A DNA stretch of 64,000 bases from positions 248,001 to 312,000 of the forward strand of contig NZ_JAUSRB010000001.1 in NCBI RefSeq assembly GCF_030811595.1, written 5' to 3'. The translations under genes and the position numbers were made by a program. The notes beneath the pieces were generated by a model. The model saw only the letters and a list, made by a program, of their open reading frames with translations. It made no database searches and was not told the origin of the DNA. The DNA is from Streptosporangium brasiliense. GTDB taxonomy: Bacteria; Actinomycetota; Actinomycetes; Streptosporangiales; Streptosporangiaceae. Shown one piece after another: positions 16,273-23,486 of the stretch. Each line of letters opens with the position of its first letter. The stretch's first letter is position 1.

Positions 16273-17104
16273 CCGCGCGACGCCCGCTCCGCCGGGCGTC
16301 CGGACCGAGGCAGGCCCGCACCAGCTCGGGGACCAGCCCGGCGAGCAGGTCCTTGTCCTGCGGCCGCCCGGGCTCGTACTCGGTGACGCCGAGGCCCACG
16401 ATCTCGAAACGCTCCGCCAGGGCGGCGACCTGGGCGACGAGCTCCGCCGGGGCAAGCCCGCCCGGCTCGGGGACGCCGACGGAGGCGAACACGTCCGGGT
16501 CGAGCACGTCGAGATCGACGTGGACGTAGACCGCTCCGGCGCCGGTCCCCGCCACCGCCTCGACGAGTCCGGCCAGGTCCGCCACGCCGAGGTGGGAGAT
16601 CCCCGCAGCGCGGACGTAGTCGCGCTCGGCGGGATCCAGCGCCCGCACCCCGGCCAGGACGAGCCGCTCCGGCGGGAGCGGCCGGTCGGGCACCAGCTCC
16701 GGCGGGCCGTCACCGAGCAGCGTGCGCGCCACCATGCCGTGGAAGGCCCCCGAGGGGGACGAGGCGGGTGTGTTGAGATCGCCGTGAGCGTCGAACCACA
16801 CGACCGCCAGCCGCTCGCCGTGGCGCCGTGCCGCCGTCGCGATAGGTCCGAGCTCCACCCCGCAGTCCCCGCCGACCGTGACCGTGAAGCGCTCCCGCGC
16901 GTGGGAGAGCGCCGCGCGGGTCCGCTCGGCGGTCACCGCGAGTGTCGGGCCGACCCGCACGGTGACCCGTTCGGCGTCGGGGACCATGGCGGCCAGCAGC
17001 GCCGCCCCCTCGCTCAGCCGCGAGGCGGTGGCCGAGGACGACCCCTGCCACTGCGGCACTTCCACGACCGTCACCCCGGGCGGGCCCGTCTTCTCCTGGC
17101 GCAT
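16265..17104 (-). CDS. Arginase/agmatinase-family (ureohydrolase) protein with Cys in the first metal motif
   Basis: 279 residues, ureohydrolase size. Two metal-binding motifs are intact: WFDAHGDLNTP (D-A-H-x-D) and VHVDLDVLDPD (D-x-D-x-x-D). The first motif reads GGDC instead of the usual GGDH, so one Mn ligand is changed. Members of this family hydrolyse guanidino compounds (arginine, agmatine, formiminoglutamate), but the His-to-Cys change makes substrate and even activity uncertain. The ATG at 17104 is preferred over an upstream start that would add a basic tail without ribosome site. The upstream neighbour on the same strand is a small membrane protein. Confidence 0.8.
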   Translation of the reverse strand: MRQEKTGPPGVTVVEVPQWQGSSSATASRLSEGAALLAAMVPDAERVTVRVGPTLAVTAERTRAALSHARERFTVTVGGDCGVELGPIATAARRHGERLAVVWFDAHGDLNTPASSPSGAFHGMVARTLLGDGPPELVPDRPLPPERLVLAGVRALDPAERDYVRAAGISHLGVADLAGLVEAVAGTGAGAVYVHVDLDVLDPDVFASVGVPEPGGLAPAELVAQVAALAERFEIVGLGVTEYEPGRPQDKDLLAGLVPELVRACLGPDARRSGRRAEA

Positions 17105-17248
17105 CCCCACAGTCTCGCCCGGTCGCCCCGGAGAGGTCCACTTCGAACTCCTCGCCCGGCGCGCCCGGAACCAGGACAAGCATCCGCGGGCCGCCGTCGC
17201 GCCGCGCGGTCCGGGCCCTCGTCGCCCCGCTCCCCCCGCGGCGCGCTC

Positions 17249-17884
17249 CTAGGCGGGGGCCGGGTCGTGGTGCAGGCGGCGCAGGACGCGGCGGAAGGCG
17301 TAGACGGACACGGCCACCGCCAGGCCGCTGATCAGGGCGACGACCGAGGTGCGGACCAGCAGGTAGGTGCCGACCGACTGGTGGACCAGCAGCCAGATGC
17401 TCACCGCGGAGTTGACCAGCAGCACGAAGGCCCACAGCAGGGTGATCCGGGCGAAGAACCGGCGGACCCGTTCGTGCTTCAGCACCGCCGTGGGCAGATG
17501 GATGTAGTCGAGGGTCAGCTTCTGCACCAGCGGGCGGTTCAGCCGCACCGAGGCCAGGAAGACGATGCTGATGCAGATCGTGCCCAGCTCCGGCTGGAGG
17601 AGGAAGAGCTTCATGCTCCCGCTCCACAGGGCCAGCAGCGCCCGCACGGTGATCGCGATGGCGGCCAGGACCATCGTCCCCGGCACCGGGACCCGCCGGA
17701 CCAGCCGCCATCCCACTCCGGCGTATACCCAGCTCACCGCTGTGATCAGCGCGCCGTGCTCGCCGAGGACGGCCAGCGCGGCGTAGAAGACGGCGAGGGG
17801 GGCGATGACGCCTTCCAGGACCTTCGGCACCGCCTGCCGGGCCAGGACGGTGAGACGGGGGAGGACGACGGGTGGATGGCTCAT
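17249..17884 (-). CDS. VC0807-like polytopic membrane protein
   Basis: 211 residues with about six membrane helices, similar in layout to the VC0807 / intracellular-septation-like group of unassigned membrane proteins. GGAG lies 6 nt before the ATG. A conserved-looking polar segment (KLTLDYIHLPTAVLKHERVRRFF) sits between helices 4 and 5. No catalytic or transport signature is evident. It may share a transcript with the arginase-family gene 144 bp downstream. Confidence 0.7.
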   Translation of the reverse strand: MSHPPVVLPRLTVLARQAVPKVLEGVIAPLAVFYAALAVLGEHGALITAVSWVYAGVGWRLVRRVPVPGTMVLAAIAITVRALLALWSGSMKLFLLQPELGTICISIVFLASVRLNRPLVQKLTLDYIHLPTAVLKHERVRRFFARITLLWAFVLLVNSAVSIWLLVHQSVGTYLLVRTSVVALISGLAVAVSVYAFRRVLRRLHHDPAPA

Positions 17885-18208
17885 AACGCTCCACGGGACG
17901 GTGGAATGACCGGCGCTGGGTCCGCGCCTACCCCGACAGGGGACTGCCAGACCTGTCGGATCCGACGCATGGGCGTACGGCGAGGCCGTCCGGTGTCGGC
18001 GGGCCACTTACCGTACCCGAACCGAATGCATGCCTTCCCTATAACCTTCCAAGGCCGTATGGCCCGCCCGCTCCCGCCGCCGGCCGCCCGGCCCGCCCGC
18101 CCTGGTCGCCGGCCTGAGGGGCGGCGGCCCCATGGGAAGTACGGTGTGGCCGTAACGGTTAGGAAACGGGAGCTTTCCCGATGACGTCCGGTCCGAGACG
18201 ATTCATGC
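17885..18208. other. Intergenic region between two divergent genes
   Basis: 324 bp without a supported gene. It must hold both promoters. Near the right end, GGAAA-CGGGAGC-TTTCC (18155-18171) is an imperfect relative of the palindrome upstream of the chitinases, about 40 bp before the small luciferase-family gene. Nothing else stands out. Confidence 0.4.
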
Positions 18209-18553
18209 ATGGCAGTGCGCGCGCACACGTCCGACCGGTCAACCGAGGGTGTCGCGAATGTGGCGGCCCAGCTCGTCCGCTGGCCCGATCTGGCACTGAA
18301 ACGCACCCGCAGGGGGATCGGGTTCCGGACCAGCGGCCGGGAGATCGTCAGGATGTCGGGGGATCACACCGCGGAGCTGCTGCTCACCACGGCCGTGATC
18401 GACCGGTGGGCCCGGGTGCTCACCGACTGCCGGCGGGTCACCCCCGGCCGGGACGCCGGGTGGGTGACCATGACGATCGAGGGCAAGGCCGACGCCGACC
18501 TGTTCCTCTCGCTCGTCAGCGTGGCGATCAAGGTCAACCAAGCGTCGCGGTAG
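18209..18553 (+). CDS. Luciferase-family (DUF5519) small protein
   Basis: 114 residues, soluble. The order REIVRMSGDHTAELLL, then DCRRVTPGRDAGWVTMTI and a C-terminal amphipathic helix (ADLFLSLVSVAIKVNQ), matches the short 'luciferase domain' proteins found widely in actinobacteria. The name is inherited; no light-producing chemistry is implied and function is unknown. The start lacks a clear ribosome site and could lie further in. The final codons fall within the first copy of a 44-bp tandem duplication. Confidence 0.7.
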   Translation: MAVRAHTSDRSTEGVANVAAQLVRWPDLALKRTRRGIGFRTSGREIVRMSGDHTAELLLTTAVIDRWARVLTDCRRVTPGRDAGWVTMTIEGKADADLFLSLVSVAIKVNQASR

Positions 18554-18616
18554 CGAGCCGCGCGCCGAAGCCCAAGGTCAACCAAGCGTCGCGGTAGCGA
18601 GCCGCGCGCCGAAGCC
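18529..18616. repeat. Perfect 44-bp tandem duplication at two convergent gene ends
   Basis: 18529-18572 and 18573-18616 are identical over 44 bp. Copy 1 carries the last codons and TAG of the plus-strand luciferase-family gene; copy 2 carries the last codons and TGA of the minus-strand leuE gene. In a single ancestral copy the two coding ends would overlap by 20 bp. Confidence 0.92.
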
Positions 18617-19228
18617 GATGAACAGCGCGCCCACCCCCGAGGTCAGCCCGGCCGACAGCTTGCGGCGGGCCCGGAACTGGTGGGCCAGGTAGGTCCCGCC
18701 GAAGATCAGCATCGACAGGTACAGCACGCTGAACAGCTGGCAGATCGCGCCCAGGATCAGGAACGACAGCGCGGGCGTGCCGTAGCCGGGGTCCACGAAG
18801 TTGATGAAGAACGCGATGAAGAACAGGATCGCCTTCGGGTTCATCAGGCTGATCACCAGGGCCTTGCGGAAGGGGTTGTCCGCGCTCGGCTCCGCCGCCG
18901 CGACGGACTCGGCGGTCCCGCCCGCCCGCCAGGAGCGCCAGGCCCCCCGCAGCATCTGCAGCCCCATCCACGCCAGGTAGGCGGCTCCGATGTATTTGAC
19001 GACGTTGAACAGGATCGGCGTCGACCGCAGGAGCGAGGCGGCCCCGGCGGCGGCGAGCGCCATCAGGATGGTGTCGCCGAGGAAGACCCCCATCGCACCC
19101 CGGTAGCCCTGCCGTACCCCGCGCTGCGCGGCGGTGGTGAGAACGTAGAGGGAGTTGGGGCCCGGCAGCAGGATGATGAAGAAGGCGCCGGTGACATAGG
19201 TCCATATATCGGTTATGCCGAAGAACAT
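18578..19228 (-). CDS. leuE: LeuE-type amino-acid exporter (LysE/RhtB family)
   Basis: 216 residues with six hydrophobic segments. The sequence is close to E. coli LeuE through its length: ITDIWTYVTGAFFIILLPGPN at the N-terminus, GVFLGDTILM, LFNVVKYIGAAYLAWMG, SLMNPKAILFF and the terminal GFGARLAT. It exports leucine and related neutral amino acids using the proton gradient. The reading frame ends within copy 2 of the 44-bp duplication. Single gene. Confidence 0.88.
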   Translation of the reverse strand: MFFGITDIWTYVTGAFFIILLPGPNSLYVLTTAAQRGVRQGYRGAMGVFLGDTILMALAAAGAASLLRSTPILFNVVKYIGAAYLAWMGLQMLRGAWRSWRAGGTAESVAAAEPSADNPFRKALVISLMNPKAILFFIAFFINFVDPGYGTPALSFLILGAICQLFSVLYLSMLIFGGTYLAHQFRARRKLSAGLTSGVGALFIGFGARLATATLG

Positions 19229-19422
19229 AGTGGTGCTCCAGGGGGCGTTACGGGATCCGTATCACGGTACTCCCCATGGCGGACACGGGGTCCGGCCGGT
19301 GCCCGCGACCGCCATCTGCCCCACCAGGCGACCCGGGCCGGCCGACCTCCCCGGTTCACCCGCCTGGCCGGTCAGGCCAGGCGGGGCTCCGACGGCCCGC
19401 GCCGCGCTCGCGGCGCCGTGGC

Positions 19423-20259
19423 TCAGCCGCCGTGCAGGACCGCGCGCAGCCGGGGGGCGAATCCGTCGGGGTCGTCGGAGAAGGCGATGTGGCCGCCGGG
19501 GAAGGCCGTCGGCGCCGTGCCGAGCGCCGCGGCGAGCGCGGCCGACGTGCGGTCGCAGAGCTGGCCGGCCGACTCGACGCCGACGCCGACCACGACGCGG
19601 GTCGGCCCGGCGCGCAGGGCGGCGATGTCGGGCTCCCAGCGGGTGGTCGCGCGCATCTCGTGCAGGAACCAGAAGCGCTCGTCGGCGACCTGCTGCGGAT
19701 CGGGCTCGTCCGGCGCCGCCACGGGCGCGCCGGACTCCTCGGACTCGGGCATCACGATGTTGGCGTTGACCATGAACTTGGCCCAGGCGCCCGCGACGTC
19801 GCCGGAGACGTAGGTGGCGATGATGTCCTCGACCGCGGCGTCGCGCTCCTCCCGGTCGTCGAGCAGGCGGTTGAGCGGGGGCTCGTGCGCGATCACGGTG
19901 TGCACCTGCCCGGGATGGGCGACGGCGAGCGCCAGCGCGCTGACGGCGCCGCCGCTGGAGCCGAAGACCGCGGCCGGGCCGGCGTCGAGGTGGGTCAGGA
20001 GCCGGGAGAGGTCGTCGGCGCGCATCTCCGGGGTCGAGTCCTGGTCGGGGTCGTCGAGGGGGCTGCGGTTGAGGCCCCGCGGGTCGGTGGTGAGCACGGT
20101 GTGGTCGGCGGCGAGCAGGTCGGCCAGCGGCGCGAAGAACGTGGCGTTCATCGGGGCGCCGACGAGCACCACGAGGGGGCCCTGGCCCCGCACCTCGTAG
20201 TACAGCGTGGCGCCCGGGACCTTGAGGGAGCCGGAGGTGACGGTCGTCGTGCGGTTCAT
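19423..20259 (-). CDS. Alpha/beta-hydrolase
   Basis: 278 residues, standard alpha/beta-hydrolase length. The nucleophile elbow is GSSGGA (G-x-S-x-G), with an oxyanion-side VLVGAPMNATFFAPLADLL segment near the N-terminus, DPRGLNRS after strand 4, and a C-terminal GGHIAF carrying the likely catalytic His. Substrate unknown. AGGAGA lies before the ATG. It is divergent from the ECF sigma factor gene with only 73 bp between, so the sigma factor may control it (inference). Confidence 0.85.
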   Translation of the reverse strand: MNRTTTVTSGSLKVPGATLYYEVRGQGPLVVLVGAPMNATFFAPLADLLAADHTVLTTDPRGLNRSPLDDPDQDSTPEMRADDLSRLLTHLDAGPAAVFGSSGGAVSALALAVAHPGQVHTVIAHEPPLNRLLDDREERDAAVEDIIATYVSGDVAGAWAKFMVNANIVMPESEESGAPVAAPDEPDPQQVADERFWFLHEMRATTRWEPDIAALRAGPTRVVVGVGVESAGQLCDRTSAALAAALGTAPTAFPGGHIAFSDDPDGFAPRLRAVLHGG

Positions 20260-20332
20260 CGGAATCTCCTGCGACGGTGCTGCGGTGCTCGGTCGGAGAA
20301 GGGACTCCCGCCGTGGGGCAGAATCGTCGCTC

Positions 20333-21388
20333 GTGAGCGAAGTTTTTTCCGCACGGACCGCCGGCCCGGCCGCGGAGGGCGCCCAGGATCCCGACCTGGC
20401 CCGGGCGCGCGACGGGGACGACGCCGCCTTCACCCGCCTGGTCCAGCCGCTGCGACGGGAGCTGCACGCCCACTGCTACCGCATGCTCGGCTCCACCCAC
20501 GACGCCGACGACGCCCTGCAGGACGCCCTGCTGCGGGCCTGGCGGGGGCTCGCGCGCTTCGAGGGGCGCAGCTCGCTGCGCTCGTGGCTCTACACCGTGG
20601 CCACCCGCACCTGTCTGGACACCATCGAGACCCGTGGCAGGCGGGCCCTGCCGGTCGACCTCGGCCCCTCCAGCGACCGCGCCGTGGTCGGCGACGTCCC
20701 GCTGGTCGAGGTCGCCTGGCTGGGGCCCTACCCCGACGCGGGCCTCGGTGACGGTCCGGCCGGTCCGGGCGCGCGCTACGAGCAGCGCGAGGCCGTCGAA
20801 CTGGCCTTCGTCGCGGCGCTGCAGCACCTGCCGGGCAACCAGCGGGCGGCGCTGCTGCTGTTCGAGGTCCTCGGCTTCTCCGCCGCCGAGATCGCCACCA
20901 TGATGAGCACCTCGACCATGTCGGTGAACTCCGCCCTGGCCCGGGCCCGCAAGGTCGTGGCGGAGAAGATCCCCTCCGTCACCCAGCAGCAGACGCTGCG
21001 CCGGATCGACGACGCCCGGGTGCGGGAGATCGTCGCCGGCTACTCCGCCGCGCTGGAACGCGGCGACGCCGACGCCCTGGTCGCGCTGCTCACCGAGGAC
21101 GTCACCTGGTCGATGCCGCCGCTGGGGCACTGGTACCACGGCCTCAGGGCCGTCACCGACTTCGCCGTGCAGATCCCGCTGACCAGATGCGGGAACTGGC
21201 GGCACCTGCCGACCAGCGCGAACGGCCAGCCCGGCGTGGGCTGCTACCTCTGGAACGACGGCGCCGGCGCGCACCTCGGCTGGTCGATCAACGTGCTGAC
21301 CCTGCGCGGCGAGCGGATCGCCGAGATCACCTCGTTCGTCGGCGCCGACCACTTCGCGTCCTTCGGGCTGCCCGCCTCACTGCCCTGA
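20333..21388 (+). CDS. ECF RNA polymerase sigma factor with C-terminal SnoaL-like domain
   Basis: 351 residues. Region sigma-2 (LHAHCYRMLGSTHDADDALQD ... ARFEGRSSLRSWLYTVATRTCLD) and region sigma-4 (LPGNQRAALLLFEVLGFSAAEIATMM) frame the first 210 residues. The rest is a SnoaL_2-type alpha+beta barrel (VREIVAGYSAALERGDADALVALLTEDVTWSMPP). This architecture is the SigG/SigX5-like long ECF group, in which the fused C-terminal domain takes the place of an anti-sigma factor. GTG start; no in-frame ATG is better placed. Divergent from the alpha/beta-hydrolase. Confidence 0.88.
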   Translation: MSEVFSARTAGPAAEGAQDPDLARARDGDDAAFTRLVQPLRRELHAHCYRMLGSTHDADDALQDALLRAWRGLARFEGRSSLRSWLYTVATRTCLDTIETRGRRALPVDLGPSSDRAVVGDVPLVEVAWLGPYPDAGLGDGPAGPGARYEQREAVELAFVAALQHLPGNQRAALLLFEVLGFSAAEIATMMSTSTMSVNSALARARKVVAEKIPSVTQQQTLRRIDDARVREIVAGYSAALERGDADALVALLTEDVTWSMPPLGHWYHGLRAVTDFAVQIPLTRCGNWRHLPTSANGQPGVGCYLWNDGAGAHLGWSINVLTLRGERIAEITSFVGADHFASFGLPASLP

Positions 21389-21454
21389 CCCGGGACGGCC
21401 CCGCGTCGACGGACCGGCCCTCGCGACGACGGACCGGCCGCCGCGTCGACGGCC

Positions 21455-21496
21455 GGGCCCGCCGGCGACCGCGTCCGCCGTCCCGCCGGCGGGCCC
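21455..21496. terminator. Bidirectional terminator between the sigma factor and Lrp genes
   Basis: GGGCCCGCCGGC (21455-21466) and GCCGGCGGGCCC (21485-21496) form a perfect 12-bp stem with an 18-nt loop between two convergent genes. The left flank also has short CGTCGACGGACCGGCC-type direct repeats. Confidence 0.6.
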
Positions 21497-21499
21497 GGT

Positions 21500-21973
21500 T
21501 CAGCGGCCGTCGGCCAGCGGCTGGACCCGGTGGGGGACCACGGTGGACAGGGTGATCACCGTGCTGCTCCGCCGTACTCCGGGGATGGCCAGGGTCTGGT
21601 CGATGATCTGCTGGATGTGCTCGTGGTCGCGTCCGGCGATGCGGCACCAGACGTCGCCGGGGCCGGTGACGATGTGGGCTTCGAGGACCTCGGGGATGGC
21701 CGCGAGGGCGGTGGAGATGTCGGCGCGGGAGATCTGCTCCACCTCAAGGGTGGTGAAGGCCTGCACCGGGTAGCCCAGGGCGCGCGGCGACAGGTTGGGG
21801 CCGAAGTCGGTGATCACGCCGTCGGCGACCATCCGGTCCAGGCGGGCCTGGACGGTGCCCCGGGCGACGCCGAGGAGGCGGGAGATCTCCAGCAGGCCGG
21901 TCCGGGGGCGCTCCCTGATCAGCTGGAGCACCTTGCGGTCGAGTCCGTCCAGGCCGTCCCTCCGAGCTGCCAA
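21500..21973 (-). CDS. Lrp/AsnC-family transcriptional regulator
   Basis: About 157 residues. N-terminal helix-turn-helix (DGLDRKVLQLIRERPRTGLLEISRLLGVARGTVQARLDRM) and C-terminal RAM/ligand domain (PVQAFTTLEVEQ, HIVTGPGDVWCRIAG). A TTG at 21973 is used because GGAGG lies 7 nt upstream; GTG at 21982 touches the same ribosome site and TTG at 22015 has none. It is divergent from a nitroreductase gene, with a CTGGCA-3-TGCCAG palindrome between them, so autoregulation and control of that gene are likely. Confidence 0.82.
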   Translation of the reverse strand: MAARRDGLDGLDRKVLQLIRERPRTGLLEISRLLGVARGTVQARLDRMVADGVITDFGPNLSPRALGYPVQAFTTLEVEQISRADISTALAAIPEVLEAHIVTGPGDVWCRIAGRDHEHIQQIIDQTLAIPGVRRSSTVITLSTVVPHRVQPLADGR

Positions 21974-22008
21974 TCTGTCCACCTCCGGAGTGCGGTCCGT
22001 ACCTGGTA

Positions 22009-22023
22009 CTGGCAATCTGCCAG
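22009..22023. promoter_or_regulatory. Palindrome between the Lrp regulator and nitroreductase genes
   Basis: CTGGCA-ATC-TGCCAG, a perfect 6-bp inverted repeat with 3-bp centre (15 bp total, the size of Lrp/AsnC half-octamer sites). It lies between the two divergent starts. Confidence 0.55.
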
Positions 22024-22101
22024 CGGATCGGCCGCGCTGTTGCCCCGCTTATGGCTGCGATTCAGACTACGCCTGCATATATGTCAACTATGGAGGCGAT
22101 C

Positions 22102-22773
22102 GTGGCACGGGAGCATTCCCATCCGTTCATCCCGTACCGGCCCGTGCGCTACCCCGAGGGCGAGATGGTGACGCGGGGCCGGGAGTTCTACGAGCACATG
22201 GACCTGCGCCGGAGCGTGCGGTTCTTCAGCGACGAGCCGGTGCCGCGCGAGTGCGTCGAGCTGGCCGTCCGGACGGCCAACACCGCGCCCTCGGGGGCCC
22301 ACCAGCAGCCGTGGAAGTTCGTGGTGATCGGCGACCCGGAGACGAAGAAGCGGATCAGGGAGGCGGCCGAGGTCGAGGAGCGGCAGAACTACGAGGGCGG
22401 GCGGCTGACCCCCGAGTGGCGCGCGGCCCTGGCCCACCTGGAGACCGGTTCGGACAAGGGCTATCTCGAAACGGTGCCGTGGCTGGTGGTCTGCTTCGCG
22501 GAGAAGTACGGCGTGCGTCCCGACGGCGCCAGGGTCAAGCACTACTACGTCAACGAGAGCGTCGGCATCGCCTGCGGGTTCTTCATCGCCGCCCTGCACG
22601 CGATGGGCCTGTCCACGCTGACCCACACCCCGAACCCGATGGCGTTCCTGACCGACATCTGCGGGCGTCCGGGCAACGAGCGGCCCTACATCCTGTTCCC
22701 GATCGGCTACGCGGCCGACGACGCCGAGGTCCCCGACCTGGTCCGCAAGCCCCTGTCGGAGGCCATGGTCTGA
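22102..22773 (+). CDS. Nitroreductase-family FMN protein
   Basis: 223 residues. FMN-binding Arg cluster at the start of the fold (DLRRSVRFFSDEPV), NTAPSGAHQQPWKFVVI with flavin-contacting Ser/Gly, and the C-terminal LTHTPNPM and GNERPYILFPIGY segments. The pattern resembles the iodotyrosine-deiodinase-like branch of the nitroreductase fold, but the substrate is not readable. GTG at 22102 is chosen because GGAGG lies 5 nt before it and a -10-like TATATG sits near 22078. In-frame starts at 22051, 22081 and 22090 are alternatives. Probably controlled by the divergent Lrp regulator. Confidence 0.82.
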   Translation: MAREHSHPFIPYRPVRYPEGEMVTRGREFYEHMDLRRSVRFFSDEPVPRECVELAVRTANTAPSGAHQQPWKFVVIGDPETKKRIREAAEVEERQNYEGGRLTPEWRAALAHLETGSDKGYLETVPWLVVCFAEKYGVRPDGARVKHYYVNESVGIACGFFIAALHAMGLSTLTHTPNPMAFLTDICGRPGNERPYILFPIGYAADDAEVPDLVRKPLSEAMV

Positions 22774-22783
22774 CGTCCGGCGC

Positions 22784-22828
22784 GGCGGAGGCCCCCCTGC
22801 GGCGGGCGGGCCGTGCGGGGCCTCCGCC
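22784..22828 (+). terminator. Terminator after the nitroreductase gene
   Basis: GGCGGAGGCCCC (22784-22795) and GGGGCCTCCGCC (22817-22828) form a perfect 12-bp stem, 11 bp past the stop codon. It separates this gene from the chitinase leader. Confidence 0.65.
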
Positions 22829-22911
22829 GTCGTCGCCGCCCCCTGCGGCGCCGCTTGCCCGGGGGCTGGAACGTGCCTAGCTGGGTCGTTGAAACCTGGA
22901 GTTTTTGGGCC

Positions 22912-22940
22912 TTGTGGGGAAAGTCTGTCAAGGCTACGAT
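22912..22940 (+). promoter_or_regulatory. Promoter of the chitinase block
   Basis: -35 TTGTGG (22912-22917) and -10 TACGAT (22935-22940), 17-bp spacing. The expected transcription start is near 22947, immediately before the palindrome at 22952. This is the best match in the gap, but it lies far from the first large gene. Confidence 0.45.
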
Positions 22941-22951
22941 CGCGACAACTC

Positions 22952-22968
22952 TTAGGAAACTTTCCTAA
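22952..22968. promoter_or_regulatory. Perfect 17-bp operator palindrome upstream of the chitinases
   Basis: TTAGGAAA-C-TTTCCTAA, perfect 8-bp arms around one central base, in otherwise G+C-rich DNA. Its place just after the predicted transcription start suits a repressor. It differs from the DasR site (ACTGGTCTAGACCAGT-like) known for chitin control in Streptomyces. A ROK-family sugar regulator is my guess only. Confidence 0.65.
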
Positions 22969-22992
22969 AAGAAATGTCCAAGGGGAGCCTCC

Positions 22993-23064
22993 ATGGCCCG
23001 TCCGCCGCCGACCGACCGGATTGCAAGCTGCGGAAACCCAACAACGGCAGTCGTCACTGCCTGA
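22993..23064 (+). CDS. Possible 23-residue leader ORF
   Basis: ATG preceded by AAGGGGAG at 7 nt spacing, running 24 codons to TGA. The peptide is not recognised. It lies early in the predicted long leader and could be an upstream regulatory ORF; chance occurrence is also possible. Confidence 0.25.
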   Translation: MARPPPTDRIASCGNPTTAVVTA

Positions 23065-23119
23065 AGTCCGACCGTCCGGACGCCTCATCCCCCCGAGTTC
23101 CCCTCTGATGGGAGCGATC

Positions 23120-23254
23120 ATGCGGCGCGCCCTCCCCTTACTTGTCCTGACTGCCCCAGCAAGCCCCCTTCCCGCGCCACTCCCACCAAATGGAGCCGGC
23201 GCCGCGGGCGTCTCCGCCGTCCCCGCCCCGCCGCCGGGACGGGCGGGCACATAG
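23120..23254 (+). CDS. Possible 44-residue small ORF with a signal-like start
   Basis: GGGAG lies 5 nt before the ATG. The peptide begins MRRALPLLVLTAPAS, which resembles a signal peptide start, then turns Pro/Ala/Gly-rich. It may be the remnant of a secreted protein or a leader ORF; codon use gives no firm support. Confidence 0.25.
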   Translation: MRRALPLLVLTAPASPLPAPLPPNGAGAAGVSAVPAPPPGRAGT

Positions 23255-23387
23255 GGCCGGCGACCCGTCCGGGGCGATGTCCCGAGGGGACCGGTGCCGG
23301 CGGCCCCTCACCACCGCGCCGGGCACGGCCGCGCTGATCCACGGCGCGCTCCCGCCCTTCCTGCGGGGCCGGGACCGTGCCCTACCC

Positions 23388-23458
23388 GCCGTACGGCTCG
23401 CGCCTCGCCTCCTCGTTCTCCCCGAGGAGCACCCCCCAGGGGGTGCGAGCCGTACGGC
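23388..23458 (+). promoter_or_regulatory. Branched hairpin structure in the chitinase leader
   Basis: Outer arms GCCGTACGGCTCGC (23388-23401) and GCGAGCCGTACGGC (23445-23458) are perfect over 14 bp. Inside are two more stems: CTCCTCG/CGAGGAG (23409-23415, 23423-23429) and ACCCC/GGGGT (within 23431-23444). Together they form a three-way junction ending 28 nt before the GTG start. Each outer arm also contains the 10-bp self-palindrome GCCGTACGGC, so it could act as a pair of DNA sites as well. Confidence 0.6.
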
Positions 23459-23486
23459 CACCCCCCACCGAATCCATGAGGTTAAC

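Larger units (their letters stand above)
22829..23486 (+). other. Long leader/intergenic region of the chitinase block
   Basis: About 660 bp without a large gene. In order it holds a promoter (22912-22940), a 17-bp palindrome (22952-22968), two short ORFs with ribosome sites (22993-23064 and 23120-23254) and a strong branched inverted-repeat structure (23388-23458) just before the first chitinase start. If the promoter is right, the mRNA leader is about 540 nt. Confidence 0.6.

Noticed and set aside
23388..23458. Simple rho-independent terminator
   Set aside because: It lies 28 nt before a strong gene start with nothing coding just before it, and has inner stems that form a junction, so a regulatory leader is more likely; attenuation remains possible.
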